This document shows positions 63,268 to 64,000 of a stretch of 64,000 nucleotides of DNA, in pieces; position 1 is the first letter of the stretch; each line of letters begins with the position of its first letter. This DNA is from Streptomyces sp. WZ-12. GTDB taxonomy: Bacteria > Actinomycetota > Actinomycetes > Streptomycetales > Streptomycetaceae. The stretch spans positions 992,001 to 1,056,000 of the forward strand of contig NZ_CP118574.1 of assembly GCF_028898845.1 (NCBI RefSeq), in the 5' to 3' direction. The position numbers and the translations under genes are program-made. The notes under the pieces were generated by a model, which ran no database searches, was not told the origin of the DNA, and was given only the letters and a program-made list of their open reading frames with translations.

Positions 63268-64000
63268 TCAGGACACGCTGAGGTGGAAGTCGCTCCAACC
63301 GAACTCGACACGGCAGGTTTCGCCCGCAACCACCGGGACGGGCTTTTCCAAGGGAATCATCGCCTGCATCCAGTGCGACCCGACATTCGCCGGGGCATTG
63401 CTGAGCACGATGCCGTCGCTCAGCTCCAACTCGAACCACGCCACGAGTCCGTGCGCCTCGCCGCTGTCGGTCGTCGGCACCGTCAGGGTGCGGGTGCCAG
63501 GGCCCAACTCGCCCGCATGCAGATCGAATGCGGCGAGCTCCACCGGATCGGAGAGCGTCCGGTGCGGCCAGGTTTCGAGTCGCACCGGGAAGTGCCCTTG
63601 CGTGGCGGCCTTGTTGATCAAAGACACATCGAATCCGCTGGCGTACTGGACATGGTTGAGATTGATCATCGCCTGACTGTTCACCAACTGCCCGCGCAGC
63701 CGGGCGGCGAACGGCATCATCACGCCGTCGGGGGCCAACAGGCGCTCCCGGGCGTGCCGTACGGACGGCAGCAGGCCCTCCCCGATCAGCCCGCAGTCGA
63801 CGATCTCGGAAACCAGGACGTCGACCCGGTGCGGCAGTTCCCGGCCCACCTCCAGCCCCGTCGACCAGGTGTTGAGCACGGTGACGCGGTCCGCCATGCC
63901 GTGTCCGGCGATGTTCTGCCGGGCCATCTCCGTCAGTAGCGGGTTCGCCTCGCAGGTGTAGACGTGCGAGGCGCCGGCCTTCACGGCACCCATCGCCAGC
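63268..64000 (-). CDS. sznE: SznE-like (PRMT-type) arginine N-methyltransferase, N-terminus beyond window
   Basis: The visible 244 residues are the C-terminal two thirds of a protein-arginine-methyltransferase-fold enzyme. VSEIVDCGLIGEG is the double-E-loop region of PRMTs and HVYTCEANPL the SAM-ribose acidic motif; the beta-barrel dimer part follows. SznE methylates free L-arginine at N-omega to feed SznF, and the two genes are adjacent here as in streptozotocin clusters. The start lies beyond base 64000. Confidence 0.85.
   Translation of the reverse strand, partial: LAMGAVKAGASHVYTCEANPLLTEMARQNIAGHGMADRVTVLNTWSTGLEVGRELPHRVDVLVSEIVDCGLIGEGLLPSVRHARERLLAPDGVMMPFAARLRGQLVNSQAMINLNHVQYASGFDVSLINKAATQGHFPVRLETWPHRTLSDPVELAAFDLHAGELGPGTRTLTVPTTDSGEAHGLVAWFELELSDGIVLSNAPANVGSHWMQAMIPLEKPVPVVAGETCRVEFGWSDFHLSVS

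Overview
The window reads as a Streptomyces (or very close actinomycete) chromosome. G+C is very high, GTG starts are common, purine-rich ribosome-binding sites are usual, ArgG is the long form, and rare in-frame TTA codons sit in accessory genes. I saw no rRNA, tRNA, CRISPR array or insertion sequence.

Left part (1-15.5 kb): ordinary accessory metabolism. It holds the tail of an unidentified gene, a phosphotransferase, a small membrane protein, a methyltransferase, an amidase and argG with a probable ARG-box operator. A hydrolase follows, then a GT39-type membrane glycosyltransferase facing a membrane-anchored esterase, a two-subunit molybdenum hydroxylase, a GMC-oxidoreductase remnant and a DinB protein.

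Region A (15.8-27.8 kb) is the main discovery. Eight minus-strand genes, several overlapping, encode two amino-acid N-hydroxylase-like flavoproteins, a stand-alone cupin, a DAO-type FAD oxidase, a serine acetyltransferase, a stand-alone MetRS-like protein, a transporter and an EctB-like transaminase. N-hydroxylase, cupin, MetRS-like protein and DAO-type oxidase are the parts list of hydrazine (N-N bond) biosynthesis known from s56-p1 (Spb38/39/40), pyrazofurin and triacsin. There the cupin and MetRS-like parts are fused; here they are separate. Two Lrp/AsnC regulators, both with TTA codons, flank the operon, and Lrp-like palindromes lie beside the one at 27298.

Middle part (28-53.3 kb): small metabolic genes; the propionate methylcitrate operon (prpD-prpB-prpC) diverging from a PrpR/ScfR-type regulator; an amino-acid permease; a TauE/SafE exporter facing an AraC regulator; several oxidoreductases; a UvrA-like ABC ATPase; secreted alginate-lyase-like and PNGase-A-like enzymes; peptidase E; a LysR/beta-propeller pair; and a possible toxin-antitoxin pair.

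Region B (53.4-64 kb) looks like the edge of an N-nitroso (streptozotocin-type) cluster. At the right end are a PRMT-like SznE homologue (cut by the window) and an SznF homologue that keeps the diiron and cupin ligands, followed by a Rieske protein and a LysE exporter. Facing them on the plus strand are an ATP-grasp ligase, an amidase with an early TTA codon, a HAD phosphatase, an MFS exporter, an ECF sigma factor and two O6-alkylguanine-DNA alkyltransferase-type proteins. One of these carries an Ada zinc domain at the unusual C-terminal end. DNA alkyltransferases next to genes for a DNA-methylating nitrosourea suggest self-resistance.
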